Assembly: GCA_018223125.1 (NCBI GenBank)
Contig: JAAEZA010000029.1
Coordinates: forward strand, 1 to 50,972
Source: Paracoccaceae bacterium
Lineage (GTDB): Bacteria; Pseudomonadota; Alphaproteobacteria; Rhodobacterales; Rhodobacteraceae
Direction: 5' to 3'
Length of the DNA stretch: 50,972 nucleotides
Every line of letters starts with the position of its first letter. Position 1 is the first letter of the stretch. Position numbers and translations under genes: made by a program. The notes beneath the pieces are model-generated. The model did not search any database, was not told the DNA's origin, and saw only the letters and a list, made by a program, of their open reading frames with translations. Below, piece after piece: positions 30,213-38,429 of this stretch.

Positions 30213-31883
30213 ATGAGTAAATCCGAACGTTTGATCTTCCTGCCGCTGGGTGGCGCGGGCGAGATCGGTATGAATATGTACCTGTACGGCTACGGCCCTG
30301 CGGGTAAGGAACGCTATATCCTTGTAGATGTGGGCGTGACCTTTCCGTCCATGGACGGCACACCGGGGGTGGACCTGATCATGGCGGACACCGCCTATAT
30401 CGAGGCGCGCGCCGACCGGCTGGAAGGCATCTTTATCACCCACGCCCACGAAGACCACATCGGCGCCTTGGGCCTGCTTTACGGCCGTTTGGGCGTGCCG
30501 GTTTACACGCGCAAGTTTACGGGCGCCGTTGCGCGGGCCAAGATGGAAGAGCACGGACAGGATATCGACCGTGTCGAAGTCATCGGCAGCTTCCCTGAAA
30601 TGGTCGAACTCGGGCCTTTCAAGGTTGGCTTCATGCCTGTGGCCCACTCCATCCCCGAGGCCTCCGGTCTGGTGATTGATACCCCCAAGGGGCGGATTGT
30701 ACATACGGGCGATTTCAAACTCGACCCTGATCCTGTGGTGGGGGAGGCATACAACCCCGCGCTTTACCGCGAGATTGCCAAGGACGGTGTTCAGGCACTG
30801 GTCTGTGACAGCACCAATGTGTTCTCTCCATTGGCCGGACGGTCCGAAGCGGGACTTGGCGGCAACATCACCCAGATGATGAAAGAGGCGACGGGCATGG
30901 TGGTTGCCACGACCTTTGCCTCTAACGTGGCACGTCTGAAAACGCTGGCGCAGGCCGGCGTGGATTCAGGCCGCTCTGTTGTGGTGCTGGGGCGGGCGAT
31001 GAAGAAAATGCTCGGCTATGCGAATTTCGCCGGTCTGATCGACAATTTCCCGCCGACTGTGGATATTGAAGATGCCCGCGATATTCCGCGCGAAAACCTG
31101 ATGCTGCTGGTAACAGGCAGTCAGGGGGAACGCCGCGCTGCTTCTGCGCAACTGGCCAATGGCAAATACCTTGGTATGGAGTTGCGGGAAGGGGATACCT
31201 TCCTGTTTTCCTCCAAAACCATTCCCGGAAACGAAATCGGCGTCGGGCGGATTATCAACAGTTTCAGCGAGATGGGCGTGAAGGTTATCGACGATAACAG
31301 CGGCTTGTATCACGTTTCCGGCCATGCGAACCGGCCCGATCTGGAAGAGATTCACAACATTTTCAAACCGAAGATGCTGGTTCCGATGCACGGCGAGCAT
31401 CGCCACCTGCGTGAACATGCCGAACTGGCCGAAGCGAAAGGCATCAGTGCTGTCATTGCGGCAAATGGTGCGATGGTTGATCTGGGGGGCGATGCCCCCA
31501 AAGTGGTTGAGAACATTGAAACCGGACGTCTTTACCTCGACGGTAAACGGTTGATCGGCGCCTTTGACGGCGTTGTGCTGGAACGGATGCGGATGGCCCT
31601 GCGCGGCACGGTTGTTGTCAGTCTGCTGTTGGAAGATAACCAGCAGATTGGCGAAAGCTGGGCCGAGGTGCTGGGCCTGCCGGAAACGGAGTCCAACAGT
31701 CCGTCCTTGCAAGAGGTTCTTGAACGGGAAATCGACGCGGAACTGTCTGCTGCGAAAGCGAACCTGCTGGCCAGCGACGAACAGCTTGAAAAGCTGGTTC
31801 TGCGCACAGTCTCCCGTGTTTGTAAGGATCTTACAGGGAAGAAACCTGTGGCCAAGGTTCTGATCAACCGTCTGGTCGACTAG
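30213..31883 (+). CDS. rnj: Ribonuclease J
   Basis: A 556-residue metallo-beta-lactamase/beta-CASP ribonuclease that processes and decays RNA, with endo- and 5'-exonuclease activities known in the family. Metal ligands lie in THAHEDHIGAL (H77, H79, D81, H82), with further ones in the VAHSIPEASG and HTGDFKLDPDP segments. The beta-CASP region includes VSGHANRPDLEEIH. GAGGCG precedes ATG 30213, which abuts the coaX stop. It ends the nuo-birA-coaX-rnj array, ahead of a terminator. Confidence 0.96.
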   Translation: MSKSERLIFLPLGGAGEIGMNMYLYGYGPAGKERYILVDVGVTFPSMDGTPGVDLIMADTAYIEARADRLEGIFITHAHEDHIGALGLLYGRLGVPVYTRKFTGAVARAKMEEHGQDIDRVEVIGSFPEMVELGPFKVGFMPVAHSIPEASGLVIDTPKGRIVHTGDFKLDPDPVVGEAYNPALYREIAKDGVQALVCDSTNVFSPLAGRSEAGLGGNITQMMKEATGMVVATTFASNVARLKTLAQAGVDSGRSVVVLGRAMKKMLGYANFAGLIDNFPPTVDIEDARDIPRENLMLLVTGSQGERRAASAQLANGKYLGMELREGDTFLFSSKTIPGNEIGVGRIINSFSEMGVKVIDDNSGLYHVSGHANRPDLEEIHNIFKPKMLVPMHGEHRHLREHAELAEAKGISAVIAANGAMVDLGGDAPKVVENIETGRLYLDGKRLIGAFDGVVLERMRMALRGTVVVSLLLEDNQQIGESWAEVLGLPETESNSPSLQEVLEREIDAELSAAKANLLASDEQLEKLVLRTVSRVCKDLTGKKPVAKVLINRLVD

Positions 31884-31904
31884 GGAATAGCACAAAGTGC
31901 AAAG

Positions 31905-31940
31905 AAAAGGGCGTTCCGGATGGCCGGAACGTCCTTTTTT
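31905..31940. terminator. Bidirectional intrinsic terminator between rnj and the DEAD-box helicase
   Basis: A 15-bp stem (31905-31919 with 31924-31938, one G-U pair) has a 4-nt ATGG loop. The plus strand ends in T6 and the minus strand in TTTTCTTT, so it can stop both convergent transcripts. Confidence 0.9.
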
Positions 31941-31989
31941 GTTGATACAGTATAAAACCGAACGGGGCGGCTATTCGGTGTGCCGCGTC

Positions 31990-33765
31990 CTATTTGTTTT
32001 CTTCACCCGCCGGTGCGCCTTCGGTTTCCGGTGTTTCGGCTGCGTCCGGTGCTTTTGTCGTATCCGGTGCTTCTGGAGCTGCCGCTTTATCCTTCGCAGG
32101 TGCGTCCTGTGTCTTTAGCTCGGACGGTTCTTCGACTGGTGTTTCCGCCGATGTCTGCGCAGGGGCTTCCGTCGCCTCTACAGTTTCTTCCTTTGGAGCG
32201 GTTTTCTTCGTGGTTTTCTTGCGGGGCGCACGCTTCTTCTTCTCTGGCGCCGGTTTTTCTTCCACCGGCTGGACCTCGGCAGCCTGATCCGTGATCGCTT
32301 CTTCCTCAACCGGCTCAGGTTTTTCCGACTTCTTGGATTTTGTCCGTTTGATGTCGAAAGAGCGCATCAGGAAGGCCGGAACATGATCCCCCATGCCCAC
32401 CACCTGATTTTTCGGTTCAGCACGACCGCGTCTTTGCTGGTCCGACTTCTGGTTTCCGTTACCGGCGCTTTTATCGCTCCGGCTGCCGGAATTCCTGTTG
32501 TTGTCGGATTTCTGTGTGTTGTTGTCTTTGGCAGCTGTCTTTTCGGCTTTCTGCGGTTTCGAAGCCGTCTTGTCGTCCTGAGATCCGGATTTACGGCGGG
32601 ATTTGCTTCCGCCGGACAGGGCAGGCTGCTCCATCCGGTCGATTTTCTTCTCGACCAGTTCTTCGATTTTTTCGAGGTATTTTTCTTCGAACGGGGCACA
32701 AATCGTGATGGCTTTACCATCGCGGCCCGCACGTCCTGTCCGCCCGATCCGGTGGACATAGTCTTCTGAATGGATTGGCACATCAAAGTTAACCACATGG
32801 CTTACCGCTGGCACGTCAAGGCCGCGCGCAGCAACATCCGAAGCCACAAGCAGTTTCAGATCGCCGTTGCGGAAGGATTCCAGTGTTTTGGTCCGAACGC
32901 TCTGATCCAGATCACCGTGAATGGCACCTGCATCAAAACCGTGTTTTTTCAGGGACTTCATCACGATATCCACGTTGGATTTGCGATTGCAGAAGATGAT
33001 GCCGTTATCCACCGCATCGCCCTCGGCCTTCAGGATCTCGCGCAGAACCTCGCGCTTTTCCCTGGCTTCGCTGGTGCGGTTGGAGGGCGTGAACATACAG
33101 ATCTTCTGGGTGATGTTCTCGCTCGTTGTTGCCTGGCGGGCCACTTCGACACGTTCGGGATTTTGCAGGAATTCCTGCGTGATCCGCGTAATTTCCGGTG
33201 CCATCGTGGCTGAAAAGAACAGGGTCTGGCGGGTGAACGGTGTCAGCTTGAAGATACGTTCAATGTCGGGAATGAACCCCATGTCAAGCATCCGGTCCGC
33301 TTCGTCCACAACCATGATCTGAACGCCGTTCAGCATCAGTTTGCCCCGTTCGAAATGGTCGAGCAGACGGCCGGGCGTGGCGATCAGGACGTCAACGCCA
33401 CGGTCGATCTTCTGGTCCTGATCCTTGAAGCTGACGCCGCCAATCAAAAGCGCCATCGAAAGTTTCAGGTTCTTTGCGTAGACTTCAAAGTTTTCAGCAA
33501 CCTGTGCGGCCAGTTCCCGAGTCGGGCACAACACCAGAGAGCGGGGCATTCTTGCCCGTGCACGCCCTTTGGCAAGCTTTGTAATCATGGGCAGGGTGAA
33601 GCTGGCAGTCTTGCCTGTGCCGGTCTGGGCGATGCCCAGAACGTCACGGCCTTGCAGGGCAAGTGGAATTGCAGCAGCTTGGATCGGGGTCGGGGAAACA
33701 TACCCGGCCTCATCAATGGCCTTCAGGACCTTCGGGTCCAGGTCCAGATCGGAAAATTTTATCAT
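31990..33765 (-). CDS. DEAD-box RNA helicase (RhlE-like) with long charged C-terminal tail
   Basis: A 591-residue ATP-dependent RNA helicase. The Q motif PTPIQ, AQTGTGKT (motif I), PTRELA, TPGR, VVDEADRML (motif II), FSATM (motif III) and HRIGRTGRAG (motif VI) are all present. The last 200 residues are low complexity, rich in Lys, Glu, Pro and Ala, likely a disordered RNA-binding tail. The start is ATG 33765 (MIKFSDLDLD), with AAGG upstream; the frame is open to 34029 but that segment is not family-like. Such helicases often act in ribosome assembly or cold adaptation, which is not shown here. Confidence 0.92.
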   Translation of the reverse strand: MIKFSDLDLDPKVLKAIDEAGYVSPTPIQAAAIPLALQGRDVLGIAQTGTGKTASFTLPMITKLAKGRARARMPRSLVLCPTRELAAQVAENFEVYAKNLKLSMALLIGGVSFKDQDQKIDRGVDVLIATPGRLLDHFERGKLMLNGVQIMVVDEADRMLDMGFIPDIERIFKLTPFTRQTLFFSATMAPEITRITQEFLQNPERVEVARQATTSENITQKICMFTPSNRTSEAREKREVLREILKAEGDAVDNGIIFCNRKSNVDIVMKSLKKHGFDAGAIHGDLDQSVRTKTLESFRNGDLKLLVASDVAARGLDVPAVSHVVNFDVPIHSEDYVHRIGRTGRAGRDGKAITICAPFEEKYLEKIEELVEKKIDRMEQPALSGGSKSRRKSGSQDDKTASKPQKAEKTAAKDNNTQKSDNNRNSGSRSDKSAGNGNQKSDQQRRGRAEPKNQVVGMGDHVPAFLMRSFDIKRTKSKKSEKPEPVEEEAITDQAAEVQPVEEKPAPEKKKRAPRKKTTKKTAPKEETVEATEAPAQTSAETPVEEPSELKTQDAPAKDKAAAPEAPDTTKAPDAAETPETEGAPAGEENK

Positions 33766-34064
33766 TCGAGCCTTATCGTTACGGCGTTGATTCATACCGC
33801 AAAGTTGGCTGCGGCTGGGGCCCCGTATTGGGCCCGTTCCTCTGCGAACTGACATAAATGTTTTTACAGCGGAGTCAACGCGGCGGGCCGGTTTCGCAAC
33901 AATAAGCCGGAAATCCGCGGTTTGTTGCTGTAAATATGACAATAAATCCCGAAATCCGTGACTTTCCGCACCAAGCTGACAGGGGCAGGCTATTTCCGCA
34001 AACAGGAGTTCGTAGTATAGTAAGAGCAATTCAATAAAATTTTTATTTATCCAGAGGAAATACC
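33766..34064. other. Divergent intergenic region, 299 bp
   Basis: This region separates the helicase from the lysine-rich gene. It is A+T-richer toward its right end, just before the ribosome site AGAGGAAA of the gene at 34065. Apart from a possible -10 element at 34016 I see no repeat, RNA gene or ORF in it. Confidence 0.5.
34016..34021 (+). promoter_or_regulatory. Possible -10 element of the lysine-rich gene
   Basis: TATAGT matches the -10 consensus at five of six positions and lies 44 bp before the start codon. No convincing -35 sits at the right distance (TTTCCG at 17 bp), so this is tentative. Confidence 0.3.
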
Positions 34065-34880
34065 ATGCGACTGATGTCCGGTAGTTGGGGCAAGACCTAT
34101 GCCTCTTTGATCAGCGATTTTCCCAAAACCTACGCCTCGCTGAATATCGACAAGAAATTCACTGACAGTTTGAAAGATCACAAACGGGTTGTCGAAAATT
34201 TGAAGAAGGCCGACAAACTGATTAACGGGTTTGCTATGGCGCGGGACGGTAACAGGGAACCGTTTCTGGAACCCTACACCGGGGCAGTTGCGGTTTGCAA
34301 ATCCAGTCATAAGGCTTTCGCTGCAAAGCTGAAAACCGGTTACAACAAATACAAACCCAAGGTGAAAGTGCAGCAAAAAACCTTTGATGTTTCCTACAAC
34401 GCATTGGTTAAGGATTTGCAAACACTGGTGGATCAGGCAGAGAGCCAGATCAAGGGCATGACGCAGGAAATTAAAGGGGATGAGATGAAAGCGGAGAAAT
34501 CCGCCAAGGCAATCGTCGGCCTGCAAGACAAGGAAGACAAGCACTACAAAGCCTTCTTTAGATGGAAGGAACAGCTTGAAAAGAAACCCGACATCAAGAA
34601 ATGGAATGCCGAGTTCCCGAAAATGATCAAGCCGTTGGATAAGACCTACGGGGCAGCTTCGCTCTGGGCGAAGAACAATAAAAAACTCAAGAATAAGGAA
34701 TTTCTTAAGGCTTATAAGTCATTAAAGCCCTTACTTGGTCAATTTAAAGTCAAGGAAGATGCAGATGAAGAAGCGTTGAGAGAGAAAATGGACCTTTACC
34801 ATAATCCTGTGATCGATTGCTCGCGGGAACTCGGAAAAATGGAAATCAAAGGCGACAAAAAGCCGAAAATCTCCGTCTGA
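34065..34880 (+). CDS. Lysine-rich helical protein of unknown function
   Basis: A 271-residue protein I do not recognise. It is highly charged (many Lys, Glu, Asp), has no signal peptide or membrane segment, and is probably largely alpha-helical/coiled-coil between about residues 35 and 160. The N-terminus has a short duplication: KTYASL appears twice, about 11 residues apart. ATG 34065 follows AGAGGAAA. The gene is visibly more A-rich than its neighbours and sits alone between the helicase and prfC, which could mean lateral origin or simply lysine-heavy composition. BAR-like or filament-type helical folds are possibilities, without evidence. Confidence 0.75.
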   Translation: MRLMSGSWGKTYASLISDFPKTYASLNIDKKFTDSLKDHKRVVENLKKADKLINGFAMARDGNREPFLEPYTGAVAVCKSSHKAFAAKLKTGYNKYKPKVKVQQKTFDVSYNALVKDLQTLVDQAESQIKGMTQEIKGDEMKAEKSAKAIVGLQDKEDKHYKAFFRWKEQLEKKPDIKKWNAEFPKMIKPLDKTYGAASLWAKNNKKLKNKEFLKAYKSLKPLLGQFKVKEDADEEALREKMDLYHNPVIDCSRELGKMEIKGDKKPKISV

Positions 34881-34930
34881 TGAAGGCGAGTTGAAGTAAC
34901 AGAGCGGAGGTGGCAGGTAGGGTGCCAGTA

Positions 34931-34959
34931 TGAACACGGGCCGGTCCAGCCCGTATTCA
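34931..34959. terminator. Possible hairpin terminator between the lysine-rich gene and prfC
   Basis: An 11-bp imperfect stem (34931-34941 with 34949-34959, one mismatch) with a 7-nt loop lies between convergent genes. The core is ACGGGC/GCCCGT. Neither side has a run of T, so it may act with other factors or only protect 3' ends. Confidence 0.4.
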
Positions 34960-34966
34960 CTATTGC

Positions 34967-36577
34967 TTAAACAACCAGCATTTCTTTGGTGCTGGTCAGT
35001 TTCAGATCGGGATAGTCCCGCTCCACCCGGTCAATGTCCCATTGCAGACGGGTCATAAAGACGGGATCGCCATCGTGGTCATAGGCGATGTGACCCTTGT
35101 TCACATTGATAAACCCGTCCACCTTGTCTTTCGGGCCATTCAGCCATCGGGCGGAGGTAAACTGGGTCGGCTCGAACCGGACGGGAATACCATATTCCAG
35201 TTCGATCCGGCAGGCGAGCACTTCGAATTGCAAGGCTCCTACAACCCCCACGATCCAACCTGCACCAATGGCCGGTTTGAACAGTTTCGCAGCCCCTTCC
35301 TCTGCAAACTGGTTCAGTGCCTTGTCAAGATGTTTGGCTTTCATCGGATCGGTGGCCCGAACGGATTGCAGCAACTCGGGCGCAAAAGAGGGAATACCAG
35401 CAAAATGCAGGGCTTCGCCTTCGGTCAATGCATCGCCAATGCGCAACTGCCCGTGGTTCGGGATGCCGATGATATCACCCGCCCAAGCCTCTTCGGCCAG
35501 CTCGCGGTCGGACGCAAGAAACAGCATCGGAGAGGCAATCGCCATCGGTTTTTTGGTCCGCACATGGGTCAGCTTCATGCCCCGTTTGAAATGGCCCGAA
35601 CACAGGCGCACAAAGGCAATCCGGTCACGGTGTTTGGGGTCCATATTGGCCTGAACCTTAAACACAAAGCCGGACACCTTCTTTTCATCCGGTGAGACCT
35701 GCCGTTCCGCGGCGGGGCGTATCTGGGGTTTGGGCCCGTAGGTCCCGATCCCGTCCATCAGTTCCTGCACGCCAAAGGAATTGATCGCAGAGCCGAACCA
35801 GATCGGAGTCATGGTCCCGTCCAGAAACGCCTGATGGTCCAGTTCCGGCAGCAGTTCACGGGCCATCTCGATTTCTTCGAGCAGCTTTTCCAGAAGGTGT
35901 TCAGGCACATGTTCCGCAAGTTTCGGATCGTCCAGACCGCTGATCTTGATCGAATCCGAAACCACGTTCCGGTCGGCGCGATCCATCAGTTCCAACCGGT
36001 CGTTCAACAGGTCATAACAGCCCATGAACTCCCGTCCGACACCGATGGGCCAGCTTGCGGGGCTGACATCAATTGCCAGATTTTCCTGAATTTCGTCAAT
36101 GATGTCAAAGGTTTCTCGGCTCTCACGGTCCATCTTGTTACAGAAGGTCAGGATCGGCATGTCGCGCATGCGGCAGACTTCAAACAGCTTTTGCGTCTGG
36201 CTTTCAACGCCTTTAGCCCCGTCGATCACCATGATCGCAGCATCCACAGCGGTAAGCGTGCGGTAGGTGTCTTCGGAAAAATCCGAGTGGCCGGGCGTGT
36301 CCACCAGATTGAACCAGTAATCTCGGAATTCAAAGGACATGGCCGAAGCGGACACCGAAATCCCGCGATCTTTCTCCATCTGCATGAAGTCGGAACGGGT
36401 GCGGCGGGCTTCACCTTTGGCGCGCACCTGTCCGGCCATCTGGATCGCACCACCATAGAGCAGGAATTTTTCCGTCAGCGTGGTTTTACCCGCATCGGGA
36501 TGCGAGATGATTGCGAAGGTGCGGCGACGGTCGATTTCCGGCGGCAACACGGGCTGGTTTGAGGTGCGATCTAACAT
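34967..36577 (-). CDS. prfC: Peptide chain release factor 3
   Basis: A 536-residue translational GTPase that recycles release factors RF1/RF2 from the ribosome. The G-domain motifs are SHPDAGKTT (P-loop), DTPGHSDF and NKMDRES. The switch region has GISVSASAMSFEF, typical of RF3. ATG 36577 (MLDRTSNQPVLPPEI) matches the family start; a TTG 12 codons upstream is the alternative, and neither has a strong ribosome site. Length is normal. Confidence 0.95.
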   Translation of the reverse strand: MLDRTSNQPVLPPEIDRRRTFAIISHPDAGKTTLTEKFLLYGGAIQMAGQVRAKGEARRTRSDFMQMEKDRGISVSASAMSFEFRDYWFNLVDTPGHSDFSEDTYRTLTAVDAAIMVIDGAKGVESQTQKLFEVCRMRDMPILTFCNKMDRESRETFDIIDEIQENLAIDVSPASWPIGVGREFMGCYDLLNDRLELMDRADRNVVSDSIKISGLDDPKLAEHVPEHLLEKLLEEIEMARELLPELDHQAFLDGTMTPIWFGSAINSFGVQELMDGIGTYGPKPQIRPAAERQVSPDEKKVSGFVFKVQANMDPKHRDRIAFVRLCSGHFKRGMKLTHVRTKKPMAIASPMLFLASDRELAEEAWAGDIIGIPNHGQLRIGDALTEGEALHFAGIPSFAPELLQSVRATDPMKAKHLDKALNQFAEEGAAKLFKPAIGAGWIVGVVGALQFEVLACRIELEYGIPVRFEPTQFTSARWLNGPKDKVDGFINVNKGHIAYDHDGDPVFMTRLQWDIDRVERDYPDLKLTSTKEMLVV

Positions 36578-36743
36578 GCGTGTGCGTATAGTTAAGCTTT
36601 GCGGGCGTGGCAAGAAAACAGCGTTGGGGCAGGGGGATTTATGCAGGAATAGTCTGCTTTCCGGCGCAGGGTACGCCGGGGCGAGGGCCTGTTAACTGAA
36701 TTTGGCTAAAGTTTAACAAGCTGTACGATAAAGGAGATGCCCC

Positions 36744-37208
36744 TTGCCCACGAAAGCCCAGGACACCGCACATGCAAATCTTGTTTACGAACTGAAGCGA
36801 TTGCAAAGTGATTTCCAACAGCATTGGGTTAAGGGATCGTTACCACAGGGGTGGAATGAGATTCCGCTGTTGCATCCTGTCGCGCCGCAGAAATCGGAAA
36901 TCACGCTAAGTCTGGATGATGACATGCTAAAATGGTTCCGAAAATTCGGAACAGGATTTGAGGCGCGGATAAATTCCATCCTGCGGATTTACTGGCACGC
37001 GTTGCAATCCGGATTGGTAAAATCCCACTGGGATGCAGAGGCAGCGGGGCCAAAGGACTATTCCCTGATTGAGGATATGTTGAAACTGAAGCTGAAGGAT
37101 TTGCGCAGCGGCGAAAACGCACAGACGGGGGAAGTCGCGGATCTGGCTGAGGAGGTGGAACGCAGTCTCAGCCTGATCCGGAAGGCTCACGATGGCGGGG
37201 CTATATAA
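36744..37208 (+). CDS. BrnA-antitoxin-like DNA-binding protein without adjacent toxin
   Basis: A 154-residue protein. Residues about 50-92 (KSEITLSLDDDMLKWFRKFG followed by GFEARINSILRIYW) resemble the ribbon-helix-helix domain of BrnA antitoxins. The flanking parts are polar and unrecognised. Translation appears to start with TTG at 36744, 7 bp after AAAGGAG; an ATG at 36737 is in another frame. No BrnT-like toxin is encoded on either side, so a toxin-antitoxin role is doubtful and a solitary regulator is more likely. Its stop overlaps the convergent LytTR gene by 8 bp. Confidence 0.65.
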   Translation: MPTKAQDTAHANLVYELKRLQSDFQQHWVKGSLPQGWNEIPLLHPVAPQKSEITLSLDDDMLKWFRKFGTGFEARINSILRIYWHALQSGLVKSHWDAEAAGPKDYSLIEDMLKLKLKDLRSGENAQTGEVADLAEEVERSLSLIRKAHDGGAI

Positions 37209-38070
37209 TACCCTTTTCCTGTAGAAAGGTCTTGTGACTTCGCGATACCGGAACAGACACACCATCCGACATCACAAGTGATATTTTCTGACCGTCCCGT
37301 TCCACGTCGATGATTTCCGAGAAACGTACCCAGTGCGAACGGTGAACCTTGGCGCCTTTCGTAGGGTTGAGCTCGGCGACGGCGTCTCCAAACCTCATGT
37401 AGAGCATGTGAATACCAGTGTCGGTGTGCGCCTCTATATAATGGTCGTTCATGGCCAGCCGGATGAGATAACTGCCTCCGTTCGGACCGAGCCTGCGCAG
37501 GAAGGTGCACTCGCCCGAGATGTTTTCCGGCTCTGCGGCGGGCTCTCCGGATTCTTCGGGGGCCGCTGTTGTTTCGGGCGCGACCATGGTTTCAGGGCGC
37601 TGGAGGTGATTTTCACGCGACTTGATCGTGCTACCGCTCATCCAGATGCAGGCATGTACGAACAGATCCACCGCAGCCACCAGAAATAGCACGACCATAG
37701 GATGGGGCATCACGTCACGGGAATAATACAGGCTCGCAAACTCCCAGCTTGCCAGAGAGAAGGGCAGGGCGAAGACAGGAAGGTTCAGCAAGGTTCGCTG
37801 CCAGTAAGGAAGATGTCTGAAAGCCAGATTCGTCCAGACCGACGCCAGACATCCGTAGGTGGTCGAGGTCAGCACGATTGTGCCCCAGAAATACAAACGA
37901 AATACGAAGGTGTCCTGCCGGTAAGTGTCAAACGGCCCGATCAGGGTACAGATTATGGTAGCGCCAATCATGATTATGAGCGTTGCAGGATGGGAAACAC
38001 GGCGCTGCGCAGCGAAAAACACCCGTTTAAGAAAGAGTAAAGAGAGTGGGTTTTCACGAAAAACGGTCAT
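37201..38070 (-). CDS. Membrane-anchored LytTR-domain regulator
   Basis: A 289-residue protein. The N-terminal half has about four transmembrane helices (roughly residues 30-155), followed by a Pro/Glu-rich linker (about 160-190). The C-terminal 100 residues are a LytTR DNA-binding domain: HYIEAHTDTGIHMLYMRFGDAVAEL, then VHRSHWVRFSEIIDVERDGQKISLVMSDG, with the typical HRS motif. It would sense a membrane signal and bind DNA directly, without a receiver domain. No partner kinase is adjacent. A 12-bp palindrome lies just upstream of the start. Confidence 0.85.
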   Translation of the reverse strand: MTVFRENPLSLLFLKRVFFAAQRRVSHPATLIIMIGATIICTLIGPFDTYRQDTFVFRLYFWGTIVLTSTTYGCLASVWTNLAFRHLPYWQRTLLNLPVFALPFSLASWEFASLYYSRDVMPHPMVVLFLVAAVDLFVHACIWMSGSTIKSRENHLQRPETMVAPETTAAPEESGEPAAEPENISGECTFLRRLGPNGGSYLIRLAMNDHYIEAHTDTGIHMLYMRFGDAVAELNPTKGAKVHRSHWVRFSEIIDVERDGQKISLVMSDGVSVPVSRSHKTFLQEKGII

Positions 38071-38086
38071 GCGCTTGTAAACTCGA

Positions 38087-38098
38087 ATTCAATTGAAT
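38087..38098. promoter_or_regulatory. Perfect 12-bp palindrome upstream of the LytTR gene
   Basis: ATTCAATTGAAT is its own reverse complement and lies 16 bp upstream of the LytTR gene's ATG. It could be an autoregulatory or repressor site, but LytTR boxes are normally direct repeats, so the binder is unknown. Confidence 0.3.
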
Positions 38099-38346
38099 GT
38101 GGCACGTAATCCGTTAGGTAATTTGGGATACGCGTATCTGAAAAGGCCCTGATTTCAGGCTAATACGTTGTAATATTGTAGAGAAAACAACGGATGGCAA
38201 GGGATACAACTTTGAATTGTATTATCCTCTGGCCAATCTCCAACCCGATCCATTCACGAAACAACCCATGCAATTCACGTAAACGACGTTGTTTTCACCT
38301 TTTAGACCGTCAAGAAGGAAATACCCGAAGCGGTGTCGTGCTCGGG

Positions 38347-38397
38347 GGCGTTGGCCGAAGTTTCTGGTGTCGCGTAAAGAGTACTACGGCCAACGCC
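38347..38397. repeat. 11-bp perfect inverted repeat with 29-nt loop
   Basis: GGCGTTGGCCG (38347-38357) and CGGCCAACGCC (38387-38397) are exact reverse complements. The hairpin lies 33 bp beyond the 3' end of the ABC ATPase gene. No T-tract follows, so it is either an mRNA-end structure, part of a small RNA, or a recombination/protein-binding site. Confidence 0.6.
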
Positions 38398-38429
38398 ATG
38401 AGCGGCGTGGCATACAATCCAACCCGATA

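Larger units (their letters stand above)
38071..38429. other. 359-bp gene-free region with several inverted repeats
   Basis: No convincing gene lies here; one short open frame (38194-38457) has no ribosome site and no protein-like composition. The region holds the palindrome at 38087, a second dyad ATACAA...TTGTAT (38204-38222), and the long hairpin at 38347-38397. Confidence 0.6.
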
